Source of the DNA: Limnobacter alexandrii
GTDB lineage: Bacteria; Pseudomonadota; Gammaproteobacteria; Burkholderiales; Burkholderiaceae_B
Assembly (NCBI RefSeq): GCF_005871185.1
Contig: NZ_SWKN01000008.1
Coordinates: forward strand, 372,001-436,000
Direction: 5' to 3'
DNA length: 64,000 bases
The position numbers and the translations under genes were made by a program. Position 1 is the first letter of the stretch, and every line of letters starts with the position of its first letter. The notes beneath the pieces are model-generated. The model was given only the letters and a program-made list of their open reading frames with translations. It did not search any database and was not told the DNA's origin. Shown here piece by piece: positions 18,570-28,039 of this stretch.

Positions 18570-19988
18570 ATGGAAACTCAATTGATTTGGGCTGTTGTGG
18601 GCCTGCTGGTATTGGTGTTATTCGGTTTGGTGCTGGTGTATCGAAAAATGACTGCTGATAACTCGGCTGAGTTGGCACAGTTTCAGCAGCAGGTGCTGGC
18701 CAACCTCGATGAGGTAATGGACGCGCAGGCGCAACAGCGTTTCGTGTCTGAAGAATTGGGCAAGCAACTGCGTCTGGTGAACCAGGACATCGAAGCGCGC
18801 CAAGGCAAGCAAGCCGAGTTGCTGGCGCAAACTTTTGCGCAGGCGCGCACCGAAAGCCAGCAGGCTGCGCATGGTTTGCAGCAAATTATTGTGGGGCAGT
18901 TCACGCAAGGCAATCAAATTCAATCTGAAAAGCTGAATCAGTTTTCTGAAACGCTTCACCGCACCAACACTCTGATTCAAGATCAGCTTACGCAAATTCG
19001 TTTGTCGGTTGAACAGAAGCTGAAAGACATCCAAGACGACAACGCCAGCAAGCTGGAATTGATGCGTAAAACGGTGGATGAAAAACTGCATGCCACACTG
19101 GAAACCCGCTTGGGCGAATCGTTTAAACAGGTCAGCGAAAGGCTTGAACAGGTTTACAAAGGCTTGGGTGAAATGCAAACCCTGGCCACAGGTGTGGGCG
19201 ATCTAAAGCGCGTTTTAACCAATGTGAAAACCCGGGGCACTTGGGGTGAAGTGCAGTTGCAGGCCTTGCTGGAGCAAATGCTGACGCCCTCGCAATTCGG
19301 TCGCAATATTAAACCTGTACCGGGCAGCAACAACATTGTTGAATTTGCAGTGCGCCTGCCGGGCAAGGAGGAAGACCAGCCCGTGTGGCTGCCCATCGAC
19401 TCCAAGTTTCCCAAAGAACAATACGAGCGCCTGTTGGAGTGTTTCGACCGGGCCGATGCAGATGGCGTGGCGGCTGCTTCCAAGGCGCTTGATGTGGCCA
19501 TACGTGCCGAAGCCAAAACCATTGCCGAGAAATACCTGGCTCCGCCATACACCACCGATTTCGGCATTCTGTTTTTGCCCACCGAGGGCTTGTATGCAGA
19601 AGTGGTGAAACGCCCTGGTTTGGTCGATGATCTGCAACGTTTGCACCGGGTTACCGTGGCTGGTCCAATTACCCTGACCACCTTGTTGAATGCATTCCAG
19701 TTGGGCTTTAAAACACTTGCGTTGGAGAAGCGTTCCAGCGAGGTGTGGACAGTGTTGAGTGCCGTGAAAACCGAATTCAGCAAGTTTGGCGATATTCTCG
19801 CCAAAACCCGGGACACACTTGAAAAAGCAGCCAAGAACATTGAAGGTGCAGAAGTGCGTTCACGGGCCATGCAGCGCAAGCTGAAAGGGGTGGACGAACT
19901 GCCCGAGAAAGATGCATTGAGTGTTCTAGGATTCAACGACAGCAAGGTGGACCCACTTGATGATGACGACACGCCCGCAAACACCTGA
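18570..19988 (+). CDS. rmuC: DNA recombination protein RmuC
   Basis: A 472-residue protein starting at ATG 18570. It has an N-terminal transmembrane helix (about 6-24), a long coiled coil (about 30-190, rich in Gln and Glu), and the RmuC domain (about 200-440) with the family blocks VKTRGTWGEVQLQALLEQ and LPIDSKFPKEQYERL. RmuC limits inversion at short inverted repeats and is predicted to have a restriction-endonuclease-like core. Its 3' end overlaps the asparaginase start by 29 bases, so the pair is coupled. Confidence 0.92.
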   Translation: METQLIWAVVGLLVLVLFGLVLVYRKMTADNSAELAQFQQQVLANLDEVMDAQAQQRFVSEELGKQLRLVNQDIEARQGKQAELLAQTFAQARTESQQAAHGLQQIIVGQFTQGNQIQSEKLNQFSETLHRTNTLIQDQLTQIRLSVEQKLKDIQDDNASKLELMRKTVDEKLHATLETRLGESFKQVSERLEQVYKGLGEMQTLATGVGDLKRVLTNVKTRGTWGEVQLQALLEQMLTPSQFGRNIKPVPGSNNIVEFAVRLPGKEEDQPVWLPIDSKFPKEQYERLLECFDRADADGVAAASKALDVAIRAEAKTIAEKYLAPPYTTDFGILFLPTEGLYAEVVKRPGLVDDLQRLHRVTVAGPITLTTLLNAFQLGFKTLALEKRSSEVWTVLSAVKTEFSKFGDILAKTRDTLEKAAKNIEGAEVRSRAMQRKLKGVDELPEKDALSVLGFNDSKVDPLDDDDTPANT

Positions 19989-21039
19989 TGCCTTGCCTTG
20001 TGTGGCCTTGGTGGCCACTGGTGGCACCATTGCCGGCACACTGATTGAAGGTTCTGAAACCTGGGCTTATGAATCGGCCCAGCGCAGCGGCGAAAGCCTC
20101 GTGATGGGAATACCCGGTTTGTTGCGCCGCGCGCAGTGGCACTTCGAGCAGCCGTACAGCATTGGTAGCCAAAACCTTGAATTGGCCCACATGCTGCAAC
20201 TGCGCGCCACGTTAATCCGTTTGCTTCAGTCCCCCGATATCGACGCTGTTTTGGTGACGCACGGCACAGACACCATGGAAGACATACTGTACTTCCTTTA
20301 TCTCACTTTGCCTGTGGCGCTTCTAAGCAAACCGCTTATTTTTACGGGGGCCATGCTGCCCTCCGATGCAGAGGACGCCGACGGACCTGCCAACCTAAGT
20401 GGTGCCCTCGATTTCGCTTTGCAGTGTTTGCCGGGCGACCCGGTTGATGGCACTGTGCCATTTGGTTTGTATATGCAGGGCTTGTTTACCCCTGCGCAAT
20501 GTGTTGAAAAACAAAGTACCGCAGGCTTGGACGCATTTGATGGTCCGTACTCAGTGCTGCCGGATTCAAGCTGGTTCAGCAGTTGGGTTGCGCTTGACCC
20601 GCCTGCCGATGCTGGGGTGCAGGGTCAGTTTGCCAACTTGTTTGATGAAACCACACAGGCACATCCTTTGTTTGAAGCCATGGAAGTACCTGTTGTGTTT
20701 TGCGCGCCAGGCAATGGGCCTTTGCGCCAATTAAATGACTTGCTGAATCGCAAGCCTGCTTCAGTGGTGGTGGCTGCACCCGGGCATGGCAACATTCCTG
20801 AAGCCTGTGTGCCAATGTTACGGCGATTGTTGTTGAACGGTGTCAGTGTGGTGCGTGCAAGCCGTGTAGCTGTGGGTGGTGTGGAGCAGGGCGGTGAGTT
20901 CAATGCCTTGGACAGCTTCCGAGAGACTGCAAACGCTGAAGGCACTGCCTTGTTCTGTGAGTCTGGAAGCCTTAGCCTTACCAAGTGTGTGGTGTACGAA
21001 AGGCTGCGGGTTTTGGCCCGCAGCCTGATCGGGCAGTAA
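19960..21039 (+). CDS. Asparaginase
   Basis: A 359-residue enzyme. The nucleophile Thr23 lies in ATGGTIAG and the second catalytic set Thr103-Asp104 in THGTDTMED; a further family block is FTGAMLPSDAEDADGPANL. No signal peptide is seen, so it is cytoplasmic and closer to type I in behaviour. It hydrolyses asparagine to aspartate and ammonia. I take ATG 19960, with AAGGTGG about 9 bases upstream; TTG 19957 and ATG 19963 are adjacent alternatives. A strong hairpin is embedded in the last codons (21001-21026). Confidence 0.9.
   Translation: MMTTRPQTPDALPCVALVATGGTIAGTLIEGSETWAYESAQRSGESLVMGIPGLLRRAQWHFEQPYSIGSQNLELAHMLQLRATLIRLLQSPDIDAVLVTHGTDTMEDILYFLYLTLPVALLSKPLIFTGAMLPSDAEDADGPANLSGALDFALQCLPGDPVDGTVPFGLYMQGLFTPAQCVEKQSTAGLDAFDGPYSVLPDSSWFSSWVALDPPADAGVQGQFANLFDETTQAHPLFEAMEVPVVFCAPGNGPLRQLNDLLNRKPASVVVAAPGHGNIPEACVPMLRRLLLNGVSVVRASRVAVGGVEQGGEFNALDSFRETANAEGTALFCESGSLSLTKCVVYERLRVLARSLIGQ
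21001..21026. repeat. Perfect 10-bp inverted repeat inside the 3' end of the asparaginase gene
   Basis: Arms AGGCTGCGGG (21001-21010) and CCCGCAGCCT (21017-21026) flank a 6-base loop. It lies 13 bases before the stop codon and just short of the convergent TolC-like gene. No T-run follows on either strand, so it is not a classic intrinsic terminator, but it could stall or end converging transcripts. Confidence 0.75.
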
Positions 21040-21047
21040 TTCCTGAA

Positions 21048-23090
21048 TTATTCGACTGCCGCTTCTGCAAGATTCAAACTTTTCTTGCCTTGGATTTGTG
21101 CCGTGCTCTCCGGCATGTTTTGTTCCCGAATAATTTGCCAAATACCTTGATTTTCTCTCCAGGTCAGCACTTTTCTTGAGCGCTCCTGATAGAACTTCGC
21201 CCGATAGTCTTGAACAAAGCTGATTTCATATTCATCGGGTTTGTCGAAACTTGGAATCACTTGTAGATCTGAAATCTCGATATCAATGCCTTGCGCTTTC
21301 GAAATTCGGTCGCGGCGGTTGGCAGCCCACGCTTCATAGCTTCCTTCTTCAGGTTTGAAGTTGGGTGCGTAAAAGGCAATGTAGCTATTCAAATCTTTGC
21401 TTTCCCAGGCTCTGGCCCATGCTTTTGTTTTATCGATCAAGCTTTTCGATACTTCGGCGGGGTCGCCAAATGCAGCCACCTGTTGCGAAGCGCCACCATT
21501 GTCCAATTGAGCCAACTGAACAGGAGGCAGCGTATTGCCTGCATCCACCGACTTTAGCGCCTCGTCGAAACCTATGTTGGGCAAGTCGAAGTCTTCAAGG
21601 TTAATCAAACTGGCAGGGCAACCCTCTGCCTCTGCGCCGCTTTGAGTTTGCTCTTTGTAAAACAGCACATTGCGCTTGGTCGGTTCATCGGCATTGACCA
21701 GTTCATCGACAGCAAACAGCGTGGTGAGTTGACCGGTGGCCGCCAGCAATTTGAGTTTTGAAATACTTAAGTCAGCTTCAATATTGATCAGGGCCCGTTG
21801 CGCCTGATAGTACTCATTTTCAGCACTCAGCAAATCGAGCAGGCTGCGTCGGCCTACGGCAAACTGCTGTTCATAGGCAGCGCGGGCTTTGGTAATTGCA
21901 GCTGCCTGCTCTCGAAAGTAGTTCAGTTTTTTCTGTGAACTGACCACATCGAATAGCGATGTTTGGGTGGATTGCCGAATGGCGCGGCAAATTACCAGCT
22001 TGTCGTCCAGACTGCGAAGGCGGCGTTTGATTGCTGCGTTTCGAGACGCATTATCGGCGCCACCACGATACAGGTTGATGGTGGCGAGCAAGTCGATTGA
22101 TGAAATTTGACGTTCATCAAATGTCGACAGGTAGTTGCTGTACACGTCAGTTTTTGCGCGCAGGTCCAGGCGCGGGTGGAACCCCTCACTGGCTGCCGTT
22201 ATCTCTTGTTTTGCGGTGTTGATTGCTGCGTTGGAGGCTTTCAGCAAGGGATGGTTGTTCAAGGCAAACACGAGACGCTCGCGGTTTTCAACCTCAAAGT
22301 TGGCATTCACAACGTATTCACCCGCCTGGTTGACTGGCCAAACGGTGTCGGTAATTCGTTGGTAGTTGGCCATGGCGGAGAATGTGTTGGCCTTCTCGGT
22401 GGCCAGATTGCCCAGAGCAAGTGTGTATCGGCTGCGCGCCTGTTCAAGGTCGGATTGACGGGTTACGCCGCTTTTTACTTTCTCTTCAATACGGTTCATC
22501 AAGTCCTGATGGTATTTCAGGTTGTCTTCGGATAACCGGGTCAGGGCCTGAAAGCGGGACACGTCGACATGTGCACTCGAGGCCTCGAAGGCCACTTGGT
22601 TGGCTTTGTTAAGGTACCTGTAATAACTCTGCATGGCGCCCGAGTAAGCCGCCAGGTAACGGGCCTGAGAGGCAAAACCGTTGTAAAGGTTTTGGCGTGC
22701 CTCAATGCCGTAGGAGTTCGCGTTGTAAGTGCGGGTATCAGCATCTTCAATCCGGGTGCGTTCACGGCCAGCGGAACCCCTAGCATCGACGGTGGGAAGC
22801 AAGGTGCCAAATACAACGTTGGCCTCTTCCATTTGCGCCTCAAGTGCATGTACATCAGCATCCAGCGCTGGGCTGTTTTGCAAGCCTTTGATCACGCTTT
22901 CTTGCAAAGGGTTGGGGGGGCTGTCTGCGGCTGCGGTGGCAGTGGTTTCAGTCGGTACGGGTGCTTGTACCGCAGGAATGTCCTGATTCTCTTGTGCCCA
23001 TGCGGCGGGCATGCTAACTGCAAGCAGCGCCAAAAACACCGCGCCTGGCAAGGTTTTCAATTGGGTGTTCAATGTGAGGCTTTTTTTCAT
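21048..23090 (-). CDS. TolC-family outer-membrane protein with C-terminal SnoaL/NTF2-like domain
   Basis: A 680-residue protein starting at ATG 23090. It has a signal peptide (MKKSLTLNTQLK, hydrophobic core to about residue 30, cleavage after AWA), then a TolC domain (about 50-490) with ARQNLYNGFASQARY and VGRRSLLDLLSAENEYYQAQ, the usual hallmarks. After a linker comes an extra domain (about 555-660: AWARAWESKDLNSYIAFYAP, then EISFVQDYRAKFYQERSRKV) resembling the SnoaL/Cds6-like domain found at the C-terminus of some periplasmic L,D-transpeptidase-like proteins. That fusion is not part of ordinary TolC. It is the last gene of the type I secretion operon and should form the outer-membrane channel. 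Confidence 0.85.
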   Translation of the reverse strand: MKKSLTLNTQLKTLPGAVFLALLAVSMPAAWAQENQDIPAVQAPVPTETTATAAADSPPNPLQESVIKGLQNSPALDADVHALEAQMEEANVVFGTLLPTVDARGSAGRERTRIEDADTRTYNANSYGIEARQNLYNGFASQARYLAAYSGAMQSYYRYLNKANQVAFEASSAHVDVSRFQALTRLSEDNLKYHQDLMNRIEEKVKSGVTRQSDLEQARSRYTLALGNLATEKANTFSAMANYQRITDTVWPVNQAGEYVVNANFEVENRERLVFALNNHPLLKASNAAINTAKQEITAASEGFHPRLDLRAKTDVYSNYLSTFDERQISSIDLLATINLYRGGADNASRNAAIKRRLRSLDDKLVICRAIRQSTQTSLFDVVSSQKKLNYFREQAAAITKARAAYEQQFAVGRRSLLDLLSAENEYYQAQRALINIEADLSISKLKLLAATGQLTTLFAVDELVNADEPTKRNVLFYKEQTQSGAEAEGCPASLINLEDFDLPNIGFDEALKSVDAGNTLPPVQLAQLDNGGASQQVAAFGDPAEVSKSLIDKTKAWARAWESKDLNSYIAFYAPNFKPEEGSYEAWAANRRDRISKAQGIDIEISDLQVIPSFDKPDEYEISFVQDYRAKFYQERSRKVLTWRENQGIWQIIREQNMPESTAQIQGKKSLNLAEAAVE

Positions 23091-23113
23091 ATTGGCTCGT
23101 TCGTTAAATTGCA

Positions 23114-24313
<1,200 letters not shown>

Positions 24314-24452
24314 ACTGGTCCTCGGGTTCAATGTCATTAATAAGTGAACGAGTCGCGAGTTTGGTTCCAAATCACCGGTGTGCCAAACAGGTGATTGGGT
24401 CAGGATGAGCGAGAGTTAACTCTATGGAGTTATTTTCGTGATTGGAGTTTGT
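24314..24452. promoter_or_regulatory. Gap between HlyD-type gene and substrate gene, with inverted repeats
   Basis: These 139 bases are long for a gap inside an operon. They hold the perfect 12-base palindrome AGAGTTAACTCT at 24412-24423, which overlaps a second inverted repeat AACTC-TATG-GAGTT (24418-24431). There is also a 7-base inverted repeat AATCACC/GGTGATT (24370-24376 and 24390-24396). An internal promoter or attenuator for the substrate gene is possible, but no clear -10/-35 pair was chosen. Confidence 0.45.
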
Positions 24453-25811
24453 TTACTGTTCTGTGAATGCCTGAATTGAACCCCGTAAAACTGGCTTGGT
24501 GAGGTAAGACAACACTGTTCGATCTTCTGTTTCAATACTTACATTGGCAACCATACCGGGCATTAAACGAATTTTTTCATCCACATGCTCGCGTTGCACG
24601 GTCACTTTTACGCTGAAGTACGGGCGACCAAATTCATCAAGCAGGCTGTCAGCGGAAATACTTTCCACGGTGCCTTGCAATGCGCCGTAAATGGCATAGT
24701 CATACGCGGTTACGCGAATATTGGCCTGTTGCTCAGGTCGAATAAATGCGATGTCTTTGGGGTTGATCCGAGTCTCGAAAACCAGTTGCTCGTCTATCGG
24801 TACAATTTCGATAACCTCTTTCCCGGCGGGCACAACAGCCCCACGGGTGTTGTATAAAACACGTTGTACCAGCCCGTCTACCGGGGTTCTCAAAGTGGCC
24901 TGGTTCACACGGTCGGTGAGTTCGATCTGGTTTTGCTCCAGACTAGCCAGCCTTGCCTTGACTTCTGAAAGTTCAGTGCGCGCTTCGTTGATTTGCTTCA
25001 GGCGTATTTCTTCGATTTTCTGGCGTGCTTCGCGAATGGCAGAATGAAGGCGACTGGTTTGCGCACTGGCACCGTCAAAGTCGCCTTTGGCTTTGGCCAC
25101 ATCACGTTCCAGTCGCAGTACTTCGACTGGAGACACCGCGCCACTTTTTAACAGTGGCCGCATGCTGCTCAGTTCTTGTTCTGATATTTCCAGATTGCGT
25201 TTGGCAGCCGTGGCGTTACTTTGTGCTTCATCAAGTTCTCGCTGTCGTTGGTCGAGTTGCTGTTCATAAATTTGCGTTTGTGCGGCCCATTCCTGCAGTT
25301 TGGTTTGAAGCAGTTTTGATTCTTGCAGATACAGGTCGGGGTATTGTTGAATCAAGGGTGTGGGTAAATTCAGCGGGGTGTTGTTGAGTTGGGCCAGCAG
25401 CCGTGCTTCACGAAATTGAAAGGAAGCATCAATTGCTTCCTTTTCCTTCAGGCTGGATGAAAAACGGGTGATGTCGATTTGTACCAGTTTGTCACCGGCC
25501 TTCACCAGTTGCCCCTCACGTACAAACACCTGGTTGATTACTCCGCCGTCCACAGCCTGAATCACCTGCAAGCGTTGAGAGGGTACTACCCGTGCTTCGC
25601 CATGCGCCGCTTGAGGTACGGTTGCAAGCGCAGACCAGGCAAGCAAGGCGAGTAGGGTAAGCGCGCAGCAATGCACAAGGCGTCGGGTTAATACCTGCTG
25701 TTCCTGCCAAAGTCGTGACTGGTCAAGCGCTGCTGTTTCTGGCATGTGGTGTTGTTCATTTTTACCCATCAACCATCGAATGGCGCGTTTTGCAAGGTGT
25801 AAAGCTTTCAT
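24453..25811 (-). CDS. Type I secretion periplasmic adaptor, HlyD family
   Basis: A 452-residue membrane-fusion protein. A single transmembrane helix lies at about 46-64 after a 45-residue cytoplasmic tail. Then come a lipoyl-like half motif (VVPSQRLQVIQAVDGGVINQVFV), a long coiled coil (about 140-300) and the second half with beta-barrel (TLRTPVDGLVQRVLYNTRGAVV). The family C-terminal segment is LMPGMVANVSIETEDRTVLSYL. It bridges the ABC exporter and TolC. Its ATG overlaps the stop of the ABC gene as ATGA, so the two are translated together. Confidence 0.93.
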   Translation of the reverse strand: MKALHLAKRAIRWLMGKNEQHHMPETAALDQSRLWQEQQVLTRRLVHCCALTLLALLAWSALATVPQAAHGEARVVPSQRLQVIQAVDGGVINQVFVREGQLVKAGDKLVQIDITRFSSSLKEKEAIDASFQFREARLLAQLNNTPLNLPTPLIQQYPDLYLQESKLLQTKLQEWAAQTQIYEQQLDQRQRELDEAQSNATAAKRNLEISEQELSSMRPLLKSGAVSPVEVLRLERDVAKAKGDFDGASAQTSRLHSAIREARQKIEEIRLKQINEARTELSEVKARLASLEQNQIELTDRVNQATLRTPVDGLVQRVLYNTRGAVVPAGKEVIEIVPIDEQLVFETRINPKDIAFIRPEQQANIRVTAYDYAIYGALQGTVESISADSLLDEFGRPYFSVKVTVQREHVDEKIRLMPGMVANVSIETEDRTVLSYLTKPVLRGSIQAFTEQ

Positions 25812-27940
25812 GGTTCAACCTGTTTGTCTTGTTTGCTGTGTGTGGCCAGCGCCTTGGCTGCGTGCAGCACTTCAGCTTTGCTTCCCTGCGCATGAATTTG
25901 GCCTTGCTGCATAAGGACCAGGCTGTTGGCGCACCCAAGCAAGCCCAGTTTGTGTGTGGTGAATACGAGAATGGTTTGCTCAGGCAGTTGCTGTAGGTGT
26001 TGGGTCAGCTGATTTTCCATGTGTTGATCCAGGCAAACGGTGGGTTCATCAAGAACAATCAATTGCGGCTGCCCAGCCAGCGCCCTGCACAGTGATATCG
26101 CCTGTTTTTGCCCAGAAGACAAATTGTTGCCCTGGCTTTCAATGGCCATGTGTAGTCCGTCCGGGTGTTGGTCTACCCAGTCTTTTAAACCCAGTTGCCG
26201 TATCACTTGCCAGCAGTCTGCGGTGTTGATGTGGGGGCGCATGAAGCGAATGTTGTCGAGCAAACTTCCTTTGATCAGCACTGGTGGCTGGCTGGCGTAT
26301 CCCACTTTGGATTGAAATTCACTGCTGTGAAAATGCTCAATCGACAGTTTGTTGACAGTGAGTTGACCCTGATCACATTTGAGCTGTTGAACCAGAAGTT
26401 TCAGCAGCGAGGTTTTCCCGGAGCCGGTTGTGCCGATAACCCCCAGCCGACCGCCTGAATCCAGTTTCAGGCTCACATTTTGAAGAATGAAATCGAAGGG
26501 TTGTGCTGTGTGGTGGCTGCGCCCTGGCTTAAGTACGCTCGCGAATTCAAGCGAAATGTTGTCAACACGCTCAAGCGCTGCGCCTTGTGCCACTGGTTGA
26601 TTTTGCCGACTCAAGAATTTGTCGAGTTCTTCAAAGCTGGCTTGGGCCGAATGGGTTTGCACCAAATGCGCCTGTAACTTTTGAATGGGTGCAAAGCATC
26701 GCATGGTCAGCATGGACACTGCGATCAAACCACCCACCGTGAGTTGTTTTTCAACAATGAAGTAAACACCCAGTGCAATGGTCAGTACCCAGCTGCTTTG
26801 TTGTAGCAGATGAATTCGCTGGTTGACTGCAAACAGTTGATCTCGGACGGCGTTGCCGCACAAACGCGATTTCAATTGCAGTTTGTTCAGCAAGTGGCTG
26901 TGGCCCTGCTGCACGCCATGGGCTTGAATGTTGTCCAGGCAGGCCAGTGAATCAAGCCACTGGCTTTGGGTTTCGCGGCTTTGCCGCATTTGGTTTTGTC
27001 CAAGCCGGGAAATGGTTCTGTGCGAGGTGGCGACGAACAACAGGGTCAATGCAATTACGCCACCCGCAATCAGCAGGAAAGCTGGGTGAATCAGGGTAAT
27101 GACGGCCAAAAAGAGCAGCAAAAAGGGCAGGTCGATCAGGGCCAGCAGGAATACACCGGTGATCAATTCCCGCAGTTGTTCAAATGAGCGCAGATGTTGC
27201 AAAAGTAGGGCGGGCTCTGTGTTGTGGACCGGCACATTCAGCAAGCATTTCGACAGGTGTGTGGTGCAGCGGGTGTCGATCGAGGTCGCGGCAATTTCCA
27301 TCAAACGGTGGCGGGCATGCTTTAACGCATGTTCAAAGCCCAGGCAAAGGAATACACCCAAGAGCAGCGCAATCATGGACGCGTAAGCCTGATTGGGGAT
27401 GATTCGGTCATACACCTGAAGTGAAAAAAGAGGACCTGCCAGGGCCAGCAGGTTGATCAGCAGCGAGGCGTAGACAACTGGTTTGAAGCTTCCGTTTTCG
27501 AAGTTCAGAGCCTCGCGCAACCATTGGCTGTCGCGAAGTTGTTGCCAAAAACCAAGCAGGTTAGATTGTGCAGGGGTGTTGTGGGTGTGGGCATGCCCGG
27601 GTTTTTTTGCATCAATTTGAAGCGCCCATTTCAAGGCTGTCAGTTCGGGGTTTTGGGCAATCAGTTCTTCAAGTCGCCCGCACTGACCGTTGTGCAGCAT
27701 GGCCAGCGTGTGCATGCCCAAGTGCTTGATTTCATCGGGGGCTACGTCGTGAAACAGCTGACAGGAAATATTGCAGGCCGAGAGGTAGGCCAAGAGCTGG
27801 TTCAGTTCTGCGTTTTCGGTGGATTCAATCAGGTCGGCTTGCAGGGCCCATTGGCTGGGTACAAACTCCAGTCCCAATTCTTCAAGAACACTGCACACGG
27901 CGTGTTGAAGGGGCTTGATGGGGCGGGGATCTTGGAGCAT
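25808..27940 (-). CDS. Type I secretion ABC exporter (LapB/HlyB-like) with degenerate C39-like domain
   Basis: A 710-residue exporter. The N-terminal 130 residues have the size of a C39 peptidase domain but lack the catalytic Gln-x4-Asp-Cys motif, so it is a C39-like docking domain. About six membrane segments follow (about 155-425), then the ATPase with Walker A GTTGSGKT at 503-510, signature LSSGQ at 607-611 and Walker B LIVLDEP soon after. This is the class that exports large adhesins and RTX proteins in one step. It is the first gene of the leftward operon. No clear ribosome site precedes the ATG at 27940; a large hairpin lies 11 bases upstream. Confidence 0.92.
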   Translation of the reverse strand: MLQDPRPIKPLQHAVCSVLEELGLEFVPSQWALQADLIESTENAELNQLLAYLSACNISCQLFHDVAPDEIKHLGMHTLAMLHNGQCGRLEELIAQNPELTALKWALQIDAKKPGHAHTHNTPAQSNLLGFWQQLRDSQWLREALNFENGSFKPVVYASLLINLLALAGPLFSLQVYDRIIPNQAYASMIALLLGVFLCLGFEHALKHARHRLMEIAATSIDTRCTTHLSKCLLNVPVHNTEPALLLQHLRSFEQLRELITGVFLLALIDLPFLLLFLAVITLIHPAFLLIAGGVIALTLLFVATSHRTISRLGQNQMRQSRETQSQWLDSLACLDNIQAHGVQQGHSHLLNKLQLKSRLCGNAVRDQLFAVNQRIHLLQQSSWVLTIALGVYFIVEKQLTVGGLIAVSMLTMRCFAPIQKLQAHLVQTHSAQASFEELDKFLSRQNQPVAQGAALERVDNISLEFASVLKPGRSHHTAQPFDFILQNVSLKLDSGGRLGVIGTTGSGKTSLLKLLVQQLKCDQGQLTVNKLSIEHFHSSEFQSKVGYASQPPVLIKGSLLDNIRFMRPHINTADCWQVIRQLGLKDWVDQHPDGLHMAIESQGNNLSSGQKQAISLCRALAGQPQLIVLDEPTVCLDQHMENQLTQHLQQLPEQTILVFTTHKLGLLGCANSLVLMQQGQIHAQGSKAEVLHAAKALATHSKQDKQVEP

Positions 27941-27951
27941 GTAAGGGGCCG

Positions 27952-27985
27952 AAATTCAAGAGCGCCCATGGTAGCGCTTGAATTT
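27952..27985. promoter_or_regulatory. Long hairpin immediately upstream of the type I secretion operon
   Basis: Arms of 13 base pairs (27952-27965 and 27974-27985 with one bulged base) enclose an 8-base loop; the arms read AAATTCAAG-(A)-GCGC and GCGCTTGAATTT on the plus strand. There is no T-run on either side. It lies between moeA and the ABC gene, 11 bases before the ABC start codon, so it may be an operator or an RNA element affecting translation. Confidence 0.6.
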
Positions 27986-28039
27986 ACCCCTGAAAATCAC
28001 TCACTTGGTTCACTCCCCCGGGTGGGGTTGATTGGGACA

